A stretch of 64,000 nt of DNA from Candidatus Neomicrothrix sp. UBA814 (GCA_002296525.1 DBIA01000027.1:192744-256743), one strand, 5' to 3'. Numbered from the stretch's first letter, positions 1 through 9,114 are shown. Program-made: numbers and translations. The notes: a model not told the origin generated them from the sequence alone.

Positions 1-1
1 C

Positions 2-118
2 AGTTTGCACGGGTTTGAAGCGGAAATTGTTCAACGTTTAGCTGATCGGGGGCGTGCCGTTGAACCATGGCATGGCGCGGGAACGTCCGACGACAAAGTA
101 AAGGGTCAAGAAAAATGA
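2..118 (+). CDS. C-terminal end of a RarA/MgsA-like recombination ATPase (partial)
   Basis: An open frame enters from the left edge and stops with TGA at 116-118. Its 38 visible residues contain HGFEAEIVQRLADRG, which resembles the last helix of RarA (MgsA) AAA+ ATPases, where a Y-x-P-T-x-x-G-x-E-x-x-I pattern is followed by a basic helix. RarA genes commonly lie just upstream of the DUF948-alaS block in actinobacteria. The stop overlaps the next start as ATGA (115-118), so the two genes are translationally coupled. No catalytic part is in the window, so the identity rests on a short similarity plus synteny. Confidence 0.45.
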   Translation, partial: SLHGFEAEIVQRLADRGRAVEPWHGAGTSDDKVKGQEK

Positions 119-486
119 CAGTCTGGGACTTGGTCGCTGTGGTAGTCACGGTGTGTGTCATCGTGACGATGGCGGTTCTACTGCTGATTTTGACTCAACT
201 TATTTCAGTATTGAAACAGCTGCGATCGGCAGCTGACCGGCTATCCGAGCAGGCACTACCAGCTGTAGAAGACCTCAGAGAGACCGTTGACCACGCTGAT
301 CTCGAGCTACAGAGACTTCAAGGTGTCGTTCAGGCAGCCGAAGATGCATCGAGGCAGATAGGGTCCGCTGGCCGAAAAGCCCTGAGCGTAGTCTCGGTTC
401 CCTTTATAAAAGTTAAGGCGATTTCAGCCGGGGCTAAATCTGGGTTCGGTCGAATCAAAAATGGTCGAGGTAACAGTCCGAGATGA
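115..486 (+). CDS. DUF948 family membrane-anchored protein
   Basis: A 123-residue protein with one N-terminal transmembrane helix (about residues 5-27, rich in V, L, T) followed by a long helical, probably coiled-coil region (about 30-90) and a basic tail. This is the layout of DUF948 proteins, whose biochemical role is unknown. I chose the ATG at 115 because it overlaps the upstream stop as ATGA; an in-frame ATG at 67 would add a basic, non-conserved extension. In actinobacteria this family usually sits between rarA and alaS, as here. Confidence 0.75.
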   Translation: MTVWDLVAVVVTVCVIVTMAVLLLILTQLISVLKQLRSAADRLSEQALPAVEDLRETVDHADLELQRLQGVVQAAEDASRQIGSAGRKALSVVSVPFIKVKAISAGAKSGFGRIKNGRGNSPR

Positions 487-521
487 ACGTAATTAGTGAC
501 AGTTCATGGCAGGCTGTATGA

Positions 522-770
522 GTGTTTAAACGACTTAGGTGGTTAGTGCTCGGAGGTATATTCGGCGCTGGTGGTTCTGTATGGGTGAGACGCCAATTTC
601 GCCACCTTGCCGAACGGTATGCACCAGTTCGCGGCACGGCGACTATGGCTGGAACAGCTCGCCGCGTCGGACGCGATATACGAGAGGCTTGGACTGACGG
701 TCAACGCAAGATGCGTGATACTGAGGCAGAACTTCGAGCTAAACAGGAACAACTTTCTAATCGTTATTGA
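522..770 (+). CDS. Small basic membrane-associated protein of unknown function
   Basis: An 82-residue protein starting with GTG. Residues about 8-22 form one hydrophobic stretch (LVLGGIFGAGGSVWV), preceded by basic residues, which suggests an N-terminal anchor with the rest in the cytoplasm. The C-terminal half is charged and helical (RDIREAWTDGQRKMRDTEAEL). I do not recognise a named family. A short hypothetical gene between the DUF948 gene and alaS is common in actinobacteria, so it is probably real and cotranscribed with its upstream neighbour (35 nt gap). Confidence 0.6.
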   Translation: MFKRLRWLVLGGIFGAGGSVWVRRQFRHLAERYAPVRGTATMAGTARRVGRDIREAWTDGQRKMRDTEAELRAKQEQLSNRY

Positions 771-801
771 TTAGGACCGAGTTCCAAGAGCGACACCTGG
801 G

Positions 802-807
802 TACCAT
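802..807 (+). promoter_or_regulatory. Candidate -10 element for alaS
   Basis: TACCAT fits the actinobacterial -10 pattern TANNNT and ends 8 nt before the alaS ATG at 816, a spacing that would place the transcript start at or next to the start codon. The intervening bases contain a run of five G that could also act as a weak ribosome site, so leaderless and short-leader readings are both possible. No convincing -35 is seen. Confidence 0.3.
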
Positions 808-815
808 CAGGGGGC

Positions 816-3404
816 ATGCAAGCAGGTGAGTTACGCGAAGCATTCTCTAAGTTCTGGAGTGAGCGAGGTCATGACGTTCGCGCGTCGGCAAGCCTCATAC
901 CTCATGAACCTTCTTTGTTGTTCACTGTTGCAGGAATGGTGCCCTTCATGCCCTACTTCTTGGGTGAAGAACAGCCGCCATCTTCTCGACTATGCACCAT
1001 ACAAAAATGTGTTCGCGCTGGGGGTAAACACAACGACCTAGATGACATCGGTCGAACGAATCGCCACTTCACCTTCTTTGAAATGATGGGTAACTTCAGT
1101 TTTGGTGATTACTTCAAAGCGGAAGCCATACCGTGGGCTTGGGAGTTTGTTACTGACGTCCTTCAATTAGAAAAGGACCGCCTCTGGGTCACCGTTCATG
1201 TCAGCGACGACGACGCTGAAGAAATATGGACCCAGTCCGTTGGTTTGCCGGCCGAGCGCATACAACGTCTCGATAAAGACAATTGGTGGGCGGCGGGAGA
1301 TACAGGACCTTGTGGGCCCTGCAGTGAAATCTTCTACGACCTCGGACCCGAATACGGTGACGACGGCGGACCGGCAGAAGGAGGGGAGGATCGATTTATT
1401 GAAGTGTGGAACCTCGTTTTCATGCAGTTTTCCAATGACGGCTCGGGCGAACTGACCCCACTTCCGCAAACAGGCATTGACACAGGGGCAGGATTAGAAC
1501 GATTGTTGGCGGTTCTGCAGGGAGTGCCATCGGCGTGGGATATAGACCTATTTGCGCCTTTGCTAACCGAAGCAGAGCTAATCACTGGCCTTAAGTACGG
1601 GCAGGACCCAGCGGTAGATATTTCCATGCGAATTTTTGCCGATCACGCCCGCACGACCGCACTACTCATCAGCGACGGCGTTTTCCCCTCCAACGAAGAA
1701 CGGGGCTATGTGCTCCGTCGAATTATTCGGCGTGCGGTCAGGCACGCGTGGACTCTGGGTGTAGAGGATGTCGTGATGCCCCGCCTGGTTGAGGTCGTGT
1801 GCGACGTGATGGGTGACCATTATTCCGAACTGCAAGACAACCTTGCGCTAGTCAAAGATGTGGTCGGGCGCGAGGAGGAACAGTTCCGTCGCACCTTAGC
1901 TACCGGTTCTCAGATCTTGGACGAAGCAGTCACCGCCCTTGAGCAAGGGGAGCCGCTTCCTGGCAGCGTCGCCTTTCAGCTGCACGACACATTCGGTTTT
2001 CCGGTAGAAGTCACTCAGGAAATTCTTAGTGAACGAGACCTCACACTAGACAAAGAAGGTTTCGACACAGAGATGGATCAGCAACGAGAACGAGCGAGAT
2101 CCGCTAGGGCCGATGGACCCACCGTTGCTAATGAGACGTACCGGCAAATTTTGGAGCAGTTTGATGTAACAGAGTTCATCAGGGACTCTGGCGTCGTAGG
2201 CGACGCGCAGGTACTGGCTGTCGTCGAACTAGATGATGAACAAGTCGAAGTATTTCTCGACAAAACGCCCTTTTACGCGGAAAGCGGTGGACAGATTGGC
2301 GACACGGGGACAATAAAAACTGAGAGTGGCGTTATCGAAATTCAAGACTGTACCTATGCCCTCCCGGGGCTGCATCGACACGTCGGTCGAATAGCGGAAG
2401 GGACCATAGCTTCACCCTCCATGGCTACGGCGGCTATAGACGAAGAGCGGCGCTCGGCTATACGGCGAAATCACACCGCAACACACATCCTTCATTGGGC
2501 TTTAAGGGAAGTGCTTGGTGACCATGTGAAGCAAGCAGGTTCATTGGTTGCGGCCGACCGCTTGCGTTTCGACTTCAACCACTTCGAAGCAGTAACCGAT
2601 GATGAGTTGGCGCAAATTGAAGACCTTGTTAACGGTGAACTCCTAACCAATGCGCCTTGTCGTCATTATGAAACGACTATGGAACATGCTCAAGAGGCCG
2701 GAGCTATCGCGTTTTTCGGCGATAAATACGGAGACATGGTCAGAGTCTTAGAGGCAGGGCAGAACTCACTTGAACTATGCGGTGGTACTCACGTCGATGC
2801 ACTAGGCGATATCGGGCATCTAAGGATCATCTCTGAGAGCAGCATCGGTTCGAATATCCGTCGTGTTGAGGCGATCACCGGCTTTGCGACGGTTGAACGA
2901 CTCCAAAGTGATGAGCTCTTAATCTCACAAATGAACGAGATGCTGAACACTTCAACAGAGGAGCTACTCGACGCGCTTCGCCGTCGGCTTGGCGAGATCA
3001 AAGATTTACGCAACCAAATCAAAACACTTCAACAGGTCACAGCGGGAGTTCGCGCCGGTGAGTTAGCCGACACCGCAGAGGAAGGTGTCGTCGTCGCTCG
3101 ACTAGATGGTCTAGAGCGCGACGAACTCCGAGATCTCGCCGCAGCAATCCGAGACCGCCCTGAAATCCGAGCAGTCGTATTGGCTGGTGCTCCGGACGGA
3201 GGGGGAGTCGCACTCGTAGCTGCTGTGCTGCCCGATGGTGAACTCAGCGCTGTTGACTTAATCGATGATGCAGCACAGGCAATTCAAGGTGGCTTCGGCC
3301 GCAAAGGAAACCCACCGCTAATCGTAGCGGGGGGTAAAAACATAGACGGAATCGACCAGGCGCTTGATAGTGCCCGGCGCGCTGCGGGCCTAGGGGGAGG
3401 CTGA
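816..3404 (+). CDS. alaS: Alanyl-tRNA synthetase
   Basis: An 862-residue class II aminoacyl-tRNA synthetase that charges tRNA-Ala with alanine, close to the usual length (E. coli about 875). Visible parts in order: the N-terminal class II catalytic core with FTVAGMVPFMPYFLG and the GRTNRHFTFFEMMGNFSFGD segment; the editing domain with the zinc motif HTATHILH near residue 556 and its partner CGGTH near 655; then a coiled coil and the C-terminal DHHA1 domain. The gene is followed after 8 nt by ruvX, the standard actinobacterial order. Confidence 0.97.
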   Translation: MQAGELREAFSKFWSERGHDVRASASLIPHEPSLLFTVAGMVPFMPYFLGEEQPPSSRLCTIQKCVRAGGKHNDLDDIGRTNRHFTFFEMMGNFSFGDYFKAEAIPWAWEFVTDVLQLEKDRLWVTVHVSDDDAEEIWTQSVGLPAERIQRLDKDNWWAAGDTGPCGPCSEIFYDLGPEYGDDGGPAEGGEDRFIEVWNLVFMQFSNDGSGELTPLPQTGIDTGAGLERLLAVLQGVPSAWDIDLFAPLLTEAELITGLKYGQDPAVDISMRIFADHARTTALLISDGVFPSNEERGYVLRRIIRRAVRHAWTLGVEDVVMPRLVEVVCDVMGDHYSELQDNLALVKDVVGREEEQFRRTLATGSQILDEAVTALEQGEPLPGSVAFQLHDTFGFPVEVTQEILSERDLTLDKEGFDTEMDQQRERARSARADGPTVANETYRQILEQFDVTEFIRDSGVVGDAQVLAVVELDDEQVEVFLDKTPFYAESGGQIGDTGTIKTESGVIEIQDCTYALPGLHRHVGRIAEGTIASPSMATAAIDEERRSAIRRNHTATHILHWALREVLGDHVKQAGSLVAADRLRFDFNHFEAVTDDELAQIEDLVNGELLTNAPCRHYETTMEHAQEAGAIAFFGDKYGDMVRVLEAGQNSLELCGGTHVDALGDIGHLRIISESSIGSNIRRVEAITGFATVERLQSDELLISQMNEMLNTSTEELLDALRRRLGEIKDLRNQIKTLQQVTAGVRAGELADTAEEGVVVARLDGLERDELRDLAAAIRDRPEIRAVVLAGAPDGGGVALVAAVLPDGELSAVDLIDDAAQAIQGGFGRKGNPPLIVAGGKNIDGIDQALDSARRAAGLGGG

Positions 3405-3412
3405 TTCCTCGG

Positions 3413-3823
3413 ATGAGAGCCGTTGGGATCGATCTTGGAGAGAAAAGAATTGGCGTAGCTATCTCCGACAGTGATGGACGAGTTGCAACCCCTTACGAGA
3501 CGGTTGCCCGTTCAGGCAGCCGCGACCAAGACCATCGACTGATCAGAGCTATCGTCGAGGAGGTGGAGGCAGAGATTCTCGTCGTCGGTCTTCCTTTGTC
3601 GTTAGACGGAGTTGAAGGCAAGGCAGCCCTTAATGCCCGCAAGGAAGCGGAACTTCTGCAGCAAGTAGTGGCAATACCGTTAGCAATGCACGATGAACGA
3701 CTAACTACGGTCGAAGCGGAACGCATGCTGCAAGAGCAAGGCCTCGACGCAGTCCAACGACGAAAGATAGTCGACAAAGTGGCTGCTTCGATCATCCTGC
3801 AAGCGTGGATGGATGGTAGATGA
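3413..3823 (+). CDS. ruvX: Putative pre-16S rRNA nuclease YqgF/RuvX
   Basis: A 136-residue RNase H-fold protein. The N-terminal MRAVGIDLGEKRIGVAISD, with the first acidic residue in GIDLG, and the central VGLPLSLDG are typical of YqgF/RuvX, and the downstream HDERLTTVEAE and VDKVAA segments carry the other conserved acidic positions. Known members process the 5' end of 16S rRNA. The gene overlaps mltG as ATGA at 3820-3823, so it is cotranslated with its neighbour. Confidence 0.93.
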   Translation: MRAVGIDLGEKRIGVAISDSDGRVATPYETVARSGSRDQDHRLIRAIVEEVEAEILVVGLPLSLDGVEGKAALNARKEAELLQQVVAIPLAMHDERLTTVEAERMLQEQGLDAVQRRKIVDKVAASIILQAWMDGR

Positions 3824-5004
3824 ACGACTCAGCTGGAACGTCTTTTCGAGGTTTCCGGCCGCCGCCACCTCGTCAACGTCGCCCTGCGCGATCGCGACCA
3901 CCGCAGCGCGAAGGGGTCGACTACGAAACAGTCTTTGTTCGCAAGGGTCGAGGAACAACACTCGCCGTGCTGTTCTTGCTTCTGCTATTGCTCGTCGCCA
4001 TATGGGCCACCATGCAAGCGGTCAAATGGGGTAGAGAACAACTAGATCCTCCGGGAGATCAAGGAGCAGCCATCAATCTCACCTTGCCGCCTGGCATTAG
4101 CACCAAGGGCATATCTGACTTACTTGAAGAGAACGGAGTGGTACCTGATGCTCGCGCCTACGAGTGGTATGTCCGCCTCAAAGGAGCGCCCTTATTCCAA
4201 GCTGGCGATTACACATTTCACACCAATTCTGCTGTGTGGGAAGTGTTAGACGTTCTTGAAGACGGACCGCGATACGCCCAACAAACTTTGAGAATTAGGG
4301 TCACCATTCCCGAAGGTCTCACTGTCCGGCAAATCATTAATGAAATTGACATGATCGAAGATATGCCCTTTAGCGGAGCAGATTTTGAAGCCGAGATGCG
4401 TATGCAACACGTTGTCTCCAACTATGCACCGTCCCCATCTGCGATGCCGAGTGGAGCTATAGAGCCCTACGAAGGTTTGCTATTTCCCGACACTTACTAC
4501 CTTGGCCCAGATTCAACGCCTGAAGAACTACTCACTCAAATGGTCGCTCGATTTGATCAAATCCTCACCAAACTTGGATACGCGGCCTCGCCTCAAACAG
4601 TTGGGTTAACTCCCTACGAAACTGTCGTTCTCGCGAGTCTGATAGAGCGAGAGGCCCGCATTGGTAGTGAGCGGGCAAAAATATCTCGAGTAATCCATAA
4701 CCGGCTCGCAGCCGACTGGTATCTGGGAATCGATGCTTCAATTGTTTACATAACAGGTGACAACGAACTCACCCTGAGCGACTTGCAGGTGGAGTCGCCC
4801 TTCAACACCCGACTGTCGAAAGGGCTTCCTCCCACACCGATAGCTGCTCCGGGCGAAGCTTCACTTGAAGCAGCGATGGGCCCAGTTGCGGGCCAATGGA
4901 TGTATTACGTCCTAGCGGACGCCGAAGGACGACATAACTTCTCGGTCAGCAGTGAAGAATTTGAACGCGACAAGGCGAAGTGTCAGGAGCGAGGCCTGTG
5001 CTGA
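3820..5004 (+). CDS. mltG: Endolytic murein transglycosylase MltG (YceG-like)
   Basis: A 394-residue protein with a proline- and arginine-rich cytoplasmic tail (1-45), one transmembrane helix (about 47-66), and an extracytoplasmic YceG/MltG domain. MltG cuts nascent glycan strands and sets their length. The catalytic-site segment LASLIEREAR, with the expected Glu near residue 276, is followed by the conserved HNRL and a SPFNTRL segment. The N-terminal tail is longer than in E. coli, as is usual for actinobacterial members. The gene overlaps ruvX upstream and aroE downstream. Confidence 0.92.
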   Translation: MNDSAGTSFRGFRPPPPRQRRPARSRPPQREGVDYETVFVRKGRGTTLAVLFLLLLLLVAIWATMQAVKWGREQLDPPGDQGAAINLTLPPGISTKGISDLLEENGVVPDARAYEWYVRLKGAPLFQAGDYTFHTNSAVWEVLDVLEDGPRYAQQTLRIRVTIPEGLTVRQIINEIDMIEDMPFSGADFEAEMRMQHVVSNYAPSPSAMPSGAIEPYEGLLFPDTYYLGPDSTPEELLTQMVARFDQILTKLGYAASPQTVGLTPYETVVLASLIEREARIGSERAKISRVIHNRLAADWYLGIDASIVYITGDNELTLSDLQVESPFNTRLSKGLPPTPIAAPGEASLEAAMGPVAGQWMYYVLADAEGRHNFSVSSEEFERDKAKCQERGLC

Positions 5005-5840
5005 TACCCCCAACAGACACTCCGACACCAACAACGCAAATAGCAGCGGTCATCGGTGACCCAGTTAGCCACTCGCTAAGCCCACGCCTTCACAACGCGG
5101 GCTTCAATGCGTTAGGCCTCGACTGGACTTACATAGCGTGTCGCGTGCCAGATGGTAAAGGCGAAGAGGCAGTTACTGATATGCGCGCAAATGGTTTCCG
5201 AGGTTTGTCCGTCACCATGCCTCACAAAGCAGCCGCAGCTCGAGCGGTGGACGAGTTATCGCCAACAGCTGCGAAGCTAGGTGTCGTGAATTGCGTCCGC
5301 CGAGAAGGCGATCGTCTGATAGGCGAAAATACAGACGGCATTGGCTTCTTAGACGGACTCCGAGCGCAAACAAACATCGAACCAGATGGCCTTCGTGTGG
5401 TTATCGTCGGGGCTGGTGGCGCTGCGCGGTCCGTTGCTTTAACACTGGCCGAACATGGCGCGAATATTGGGGTCAGCAACCGAACCCGTGCATCGTCCGA
5501 AGACCTAGTCCACCTCATCGGTGGAACTTCATCAGTGGTGGAACAAGAAGCCATCAGCGATGCCGACCTTGTAATCAACGCAACACCTCTAGGAATGAAC
5601 GAGAACGAACCTATCCCCATCGACGTGAATCTGTTGGGAACGGGCCAGTGCGTAGTAGACCTCATCTACAAGCCAGAAAAAACAAAGCTTTTGATCGAAG
5701 CCGAAGCTCAAGGCCTCCAAGTGCTCAATGGGTTAGGGATGCTGCTATTTCAAGCGGGTGAACAGTTCCGATTGTGGACTGGATCAGAAGCGCCAATTGA
5801 AGCGATGGCCGATGCCGTTGGGGTCACGTTGAATTATTAG
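4998..5840 (+). CDS. aroE: Shikimate 5-dehydrogenase
   Basis: A 280-residue enzyme that reduces 3-dehydroshikimate to shikimate with NADPH. It shows the substrate-site motif GDPVSHSLSPRLHNAGF, the catalytic Lys in SVTMPHKA, the ENTDGIGF segment and the NADP-binding VGAGGAARSV loop followed by SNRT. I prefer the GTG at 4998 because AGGAG lies 9 nt upstream; an in-frame GTG at 4980 is an alternative. The start overlaps the mltG stop. The enzyme works with aroB and aroQ just downstream. Confidence 0.94.
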   Translation: MLIPPTDTPTPTTQIAAVIGDPVSHSLSPRLHNAGFNALGLDWTYIACRVPDGKGEEAVTDMRANGFRGLSVTMPHKAAAARAVDELSPTAAKLGVVNCVRREGDRLIGENTDGIGFLDGLRAQTNIEPDGLRVVIVGAGGAARSVALTLAEHGANIGVSNRTRASSEDLVHLIGGTSSVVEQEAISDADLVINATPLGMNENEPIPIDVNLLGTGQCVVDLIYKPEKTKLLIEAEAQGLQVLNGLGMLLFQAGEQFRLWTGSEAPIEAMADAVGVTLNY

Positions 5841-5852
5841 CGATTCCTTCAA

Positions 5853-5871
5853 CTCGCAAGGAATTTGCGAG
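5853..5871 (+). other. Hairpin between aroE and aroB
   Basis: A perfect 7-bp inverted repeat (CTCGCAA, loop GGAAT, TTGCGAG) lies 12 nt after the aroE stop. It has no T-tract, so it is not a convincing intrinsic terminator; it could stabilise the 3' end of the upstream message. Confidence 0.3.
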
Positions 5872-5938
5872 ACTGACTCGAATTCTTCGGGTAGCGCATC
5901 GACTGAATATTTCAAGCTGCTTAACTCCGTAGAGTCGG

Positions 5939-5944
5939 TACTCT
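5939..5944 (+). promoter_or_regulatory. Candidate leaderless -10 for aroB
   Basis: TACTCT (TANNNT) ends 7 nt before the GTG start of aroB at 5952, and there is no purine-rich ribosome site between them. This is the arrangement of leaderless actinobacterial mRNAs. No clear -35 is visible. Confidence 0.4.
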
Positions 5945-5951
5945 TCGGTGT

Positions 5952-6950
5952 GTGATTCGAATTGATGTCCCGCTTGACTCGCGTAGCTACCCAGTAGTCG
6001 TAGGGAATTCGATACTGTCGGAGTTCCAATCGCTGGTTCCCCCTGAAGTATCAAGGGTCGCATTCGTTACCCAGAAAGGAATTGACGTTTCGATTCCGAC
6101 TGAGTTGCCCTCCTCGATCCACTATCTACCCGACGGAGAGCAAGCGAAGCGCCTTTCGGTGCTAGAAGACCTGTGCGGAGAATTCGCTAGGGAAGGTCTT
6201 ACACGTCGCGATCTTGTCGTCGGGATCGGCGGTGGAGTAGTTACCGACGTTGCTGGCTTCGCCGCATCGGTTTATCACCGAGGTGTCCAGGTAATGCATG
6301 TGCCCACAACTCTCCTTGGGCAAATCGATGCCGCAATCGGTGGAAAGACAGGGGTGAACCTAGAAGAAGGAAAAAATCTTGTAGGGGCCTTTTGGCAGCC
6401 GTGCGCTGTCATATGTGACACTCAGTTACTCACATCACTTCCTAAACGCGAAATGCGTTCAGGGATGGGGGAGTTAGCGAAATACCACTTTTTAGGAGGC
6501 GAGCAACTAGATGCGCTTCCGCTTGAAGAGCGCGTCGCCGCATGCGTGCAAATAAAGGCTGATGTAGTCGCATCTGACGAACGAGAAGGCTCGACCCGAG
6601 CCTTACTCAATTACGGTCACACACTCGCTCACGCACTAGAAATCGAAGGAAGCTTCGACCTTCGACATGGCGAAGCGGTTGCGATCGGAATCGAATACGC
6701 GGCGCTGGTAGCGCACAACCTCGGCAGAATCGACGAGGCTAGATTGGCTGAACATCGCCGCGTTCTCGACGTCTATGACTTACCGCGCGGCCTCCCTGAA
6801 GGTTCCGACATCGATCACATAATGGAGTTGTTTCACCGCGACAAGAAGGCATTAACCGGATTGACCTTCGTTCTAGACGGCCCTAACGGCCTAGAGGTTG
6901 TGGAACAAGTCCCAGAAAAAGTACTCCGACTCGCACTAACTCAAATCTGA
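5952..6950 (+). CDS. aroB: 3-Dehydroquinate synthase
   Basis: A 332-residue enzyme, somewhat shorter than the usual 350-360, that makes 3-dehydroquinate from DAHP using NAD and a metal ion. The glycine-rich VVGIGGGVVTDVAGFAASV, the VPTTLLGQIDAAIGGKTGVN block and the zinc-ligand regions (GELAKYHFLGGE, NYGHTLAHALE, LRHGEAVAIG) are all present. The GTG start has no Shine-Dalgarno but is preceded by a TANNNT hexamer. The genes that usually accompany it in actinobacteria, aroC and aroK, are absent here. Confidence 0.95.
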   Translation: MIRIDVPLDSRSYPVVVGNSILSEFQSLVPPEVSRVAFVTQKGIDVSIPTELPSSIHYLPDGEQAKRLSVLEDLCGEFAREGLTRRDLVVGIGGGVVTDVAGFAASVYHRGVQVMHVPTTLLGQIDAAIGGKTGVNLEEGKNLVGAFWQPCAVICDTQLLTSLPKREMRSGMGELAKYHFLGGEQLDALPLEERVAACVQIKADVVASDEREGSTRALLNYGHTLAHALEIEGSFDLRHGEAVAIGIEYAALVAHNLGRIDEARLAEHRRVLDVYDLPRGLPEGSDIDHIMELFHRDKKALTGLTFVLDGPNGLEVVEQVPEKVLRLALTQI

Positions 6951-6966
6951 GGCACTGATTCGCCTC

Positions 6967-7440
6967 ATGATCTGGCACCCTATTGGTGTGGCTCGTCCAG
7001 TAATCCTGCTTCTCTCTGGTCCTAACCTCAATCTTTTAGGCGACCGCGCGCCAGAGGTATACGGGACCGAAACACTCTTAGACCACGTCACGGCGAGCCG
7101 AGAGCGAGCCAATTCCCAAGAGTTCGACTTGGAACACATTCAAAGCAACCATGAAGGTGACTTGATTGACGCAATTCACGCGGCACGCAAAAGGGTGGCT
7201 GCAATCGTGATTAACCCTGGCGCCCTTACTCACTATGCATGGGCGCTACACGATGCTCTTGAGGCTTACGAGGGTCCTATCGTTGAGGTCCACCTGTCTG
7301 ATCCTGCAAAGCGAGAATCATGGCGCCACCTATCGGTTGTGGAACCAGTCGCCACAGCTTCAATCGTTGGTAAGGGTGGGGCCGGATACGTCGAAGCAAT
7401 TGATATTGCGATAGATGCGTGCACCAAAATCAATGAATGA
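6967..7440 (+). CDS. aroQ: Type II 3-dehydroquinate dehydratase
   Basis: A 157-residue type II dehydroquinase that dehydrates 3-dehydroquinate to 3-dehydroshikimate. The signature LLLSGPNLNLLGDRAPEVYG includes the catalytic Tyr of the flexible lid; NPGALTHYAWAL and VEVHLSDPAKRESWR follow, the latter replacing the usual 'EVHxSNxxxRE'. An in-frame GTG at 6988 would give a more typical 150 residues. Its end overlaps the start of the following peptidase gene. Confidence 0.94.
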   Translation: MIWHPIGVARPVILLLSGPNLNLLGDRAPEVYGTETLLDHVTASRERANSQEFDLEHIQSNHEGDLIDAIHAARKRVAAIVINPGALTHYAWALHDALEAYEGPIVEVHLSDPAKRESWRHLSVVEPVATASIVGKGGAGYVEAIDIAIDACTKINE

Positions 7441-8521
7441 TCTCCCAAAGCTACAAAGAGGAGCACGCGCTGCTGCCCTGCGTGCAGCGATGGCAGATGC
7501 TTGCATTGACAGCTTCTTAACCTCTGACGGCATCAGTTTGAGGTGGCTGAGTGGATTTACTGGCTCCGCAGGCACCCTTCTCGTTACTGATGGAAACATG
7601 CAATTGTTGACAGACAGTCGATACGGGGAACAGGCACCAAAAGAAACAGCGGGAACCGGAATCGATGTTTGTATCGGAGACCGAAAAAAACACCAAGAAG
7701 TAATCGAAGACCTACTTTCCGAAACAAGATCGTTAGCCGTTGAGTCGGATCGCATTACCTGGGGCGAAGCTGAAGCGTTAAGAGCAAGCGTCGCAGCCGA
7801 ATTGGTTCCGGCCAAGGATCTGTTAGCAGACTTGCGAAAGGTTAAAGAACCCGAAGAAGTAGTGCGCCTGCAGGCAGCGGCGACCATCGCAGACCAAGCT
7901 CTAGCGGTAGTGAGGGCAGACCTTGCGAGTGAGCCCACTGAGAAGGAATTCGCGCGCGCTCTCGATCGCACCATGCTCGAACTAGGAGCTGAAGCCCTTT
8001 CCTTCGACACCATATGCGCCAGCGGCCCTAACGCTGCTTTGCCTCACGCAAGGCCGTCAGACCGCACCATTCGGTCCGGTGACTTAGTGATTCTCGACTT
8101 CGGTGCGGTTATCGATGGCTATCACTCTGACATGACTCGAACATTTGCCATTGGAGACGTAGATCAAGACCTATGGGACATCATCCAGGCGGTAACCGAC
8201 GCACAGAACAGCGGATGCGACAAGGTCGAACCGGGAGTGAGGGCATCCGATATTGATGATGCCTGTCGGTCACATCTCGCGAACCACAACCTTTCTCAAT
8301 ACTTTGTTCACGGGACAGGACACGGGGTAGGCCTAGAAATCCATGAGGGTCCGTGGCTCAACTCCCAAAGCGATGACATATTAGAAAAATCTCAGGTAGT
8401 CACTGTGGAGCCGGGGGTGTACCGTCCCGGTGTTGGTGGAGTTCGAATAGAAGACACAGTGCTCGTCACATCTTCGGGATTTCGTCGACTTACCACTGCC
8501 CCGAAAAACCCAATCATCTAG
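7433..8521 (+). CDS. M24 family Xaa-Pro peptidase
   Basis: A metallopeptidase of the pita-bread fold (about 362 residues) with an N-terminal creatinase-like domain (1-125) and a C-terminal M24 catalytic domain. Expected metal ligands are visible: the Asp pair in ILDFGAV and HSDMTRTF, the His in HGTGHGVGLEIHE, and Glu in VEPGVY and GVRIEDT. In actinobacteria a pepQ-type gene commonly lies between aroQ and efp, as here. I prefer the ATG at 7433, which overlaps the aroQ stop, over the in-frame ATG at 7415. Whether it is a prolidase or an aminopeptidase P cannot be told. Confidence 0.9.
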   Translation: MNDLPKLQRGARAAALRAAMADACIDSFLTSDGISLRWLSGFTGSAGTLLVTDGNMQLLTDSRYGEQAPKETAGTGIDVCIGDRKKHQEVIEDLLSETRSLAVESDRITWGEAEALRASVAAELVPAKDLLADLRKVKEPEEVVRLQAAATIADQALAVVRADLASEPTEKEFARALDRTMLELGAEALSFDTICASGPNAALPHARPSDRTIRSGDLVILDFGAVIDGYHSDMTRTFAIGDVDQDLWDIIQAVTDAQNSGCDKVEPGVRASDIDDACRSHLANHNLSQYFVHGTGHGVGLEIHEGPWLNSQSDDILEKSQVVTVEPGVYRPGVGGVRIEDTVLVTSSGFRRLTTAPKNPII

Positions 8522-8547
8522 TTCAACCTCATAGCCGAAGGAAGCCT

Positions 8548-9114
8548 ATGTCTATATCCACCTCAGATTTTAAGAACGGGATGACTATCGATTTGGACGA
8601 TGGACTCTTTCAAATCTCGGAATTTCAGCATGTGAAGCCGGGCAAAGGCGGAGCGTTTGTTCGTACAACCTTGAAGAACGTGCGAACGGGAGCTGTCATA
8701 GAAAAAACCTTTAGAGCCGGGGAGAAAATGGAACGCGCTGTCATCGATAAACGCGAGATGCAGTACCTGTACTCAGATGGTGGCGATCTGGTGTTTATGG
8801 ACAGTGAGACCTACGAACAGATCCAAGTCAGTAGGCAGCAATTAGGCGATGCCCCCAATTATCTTGTCGAAGGAAATGCAGCCGTTTTGCAGATGTATGG
8901 CAGCGAAATAGTAGGTACTGAATTACCAGCCTCGGTGGTGCTAGCCGTCAAAGAAACAGAACCAGGAATCCAAGGGGACCGAGTTTCGGGAGCGCGTAAG
9001 GCGGCGACCATGGAAACCGGTGTGATAGTGCAGGTACCTCTATTCATCGAAACTGGAGAGCGACTCAAAGTAGATACGCGAACTGGTGATTACATCGAGA
9101 GAGCAAACGGGTGA
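8548..9114 (+). CDS. efp: Translation elongation factor P
   Basis: A 188-residue EF-P with the three beta-barrel domains expected for the family; it relieves ribosome stalling at polyproline. The tip loop of domain I reads HVKPGKGGAF, with Lys33 at the position modified in many bacteria. The C-terminal GERLKVDTRTGDYIERA is the family signature. The ATG is preceded by GAAGGA at good spacing. The stop overlaps the GTG of nusB (GTGA), the usual efp-nusB pair. Confidence 0.97.
   Translation: MSISTSDFKNGMTIDLDDGLFQISEFQHVKPGKGGAFVRTTLKNVRTGAVIEKTFRAGEKMERAVIDKREMQYLYSDGGDLVFMDSETYEQIQVSRQQLGDAPNYLVEGNAAVLQMYGSEIVGTELPASVVLAVKETEPGIQGDRVSGARKAATMETGVIVQVPLFIETGERLKVDTRTGDYIERANG

Noticed and set aside
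771..815. GGTACCA upstream of alaS, reminiscent of a T-box antiterminator
   Set aside because: The leader is far too short for a T-box, with no stem I specifier loop or terminator; the bases are better read as a TANNNT hexamer plus a G-run.
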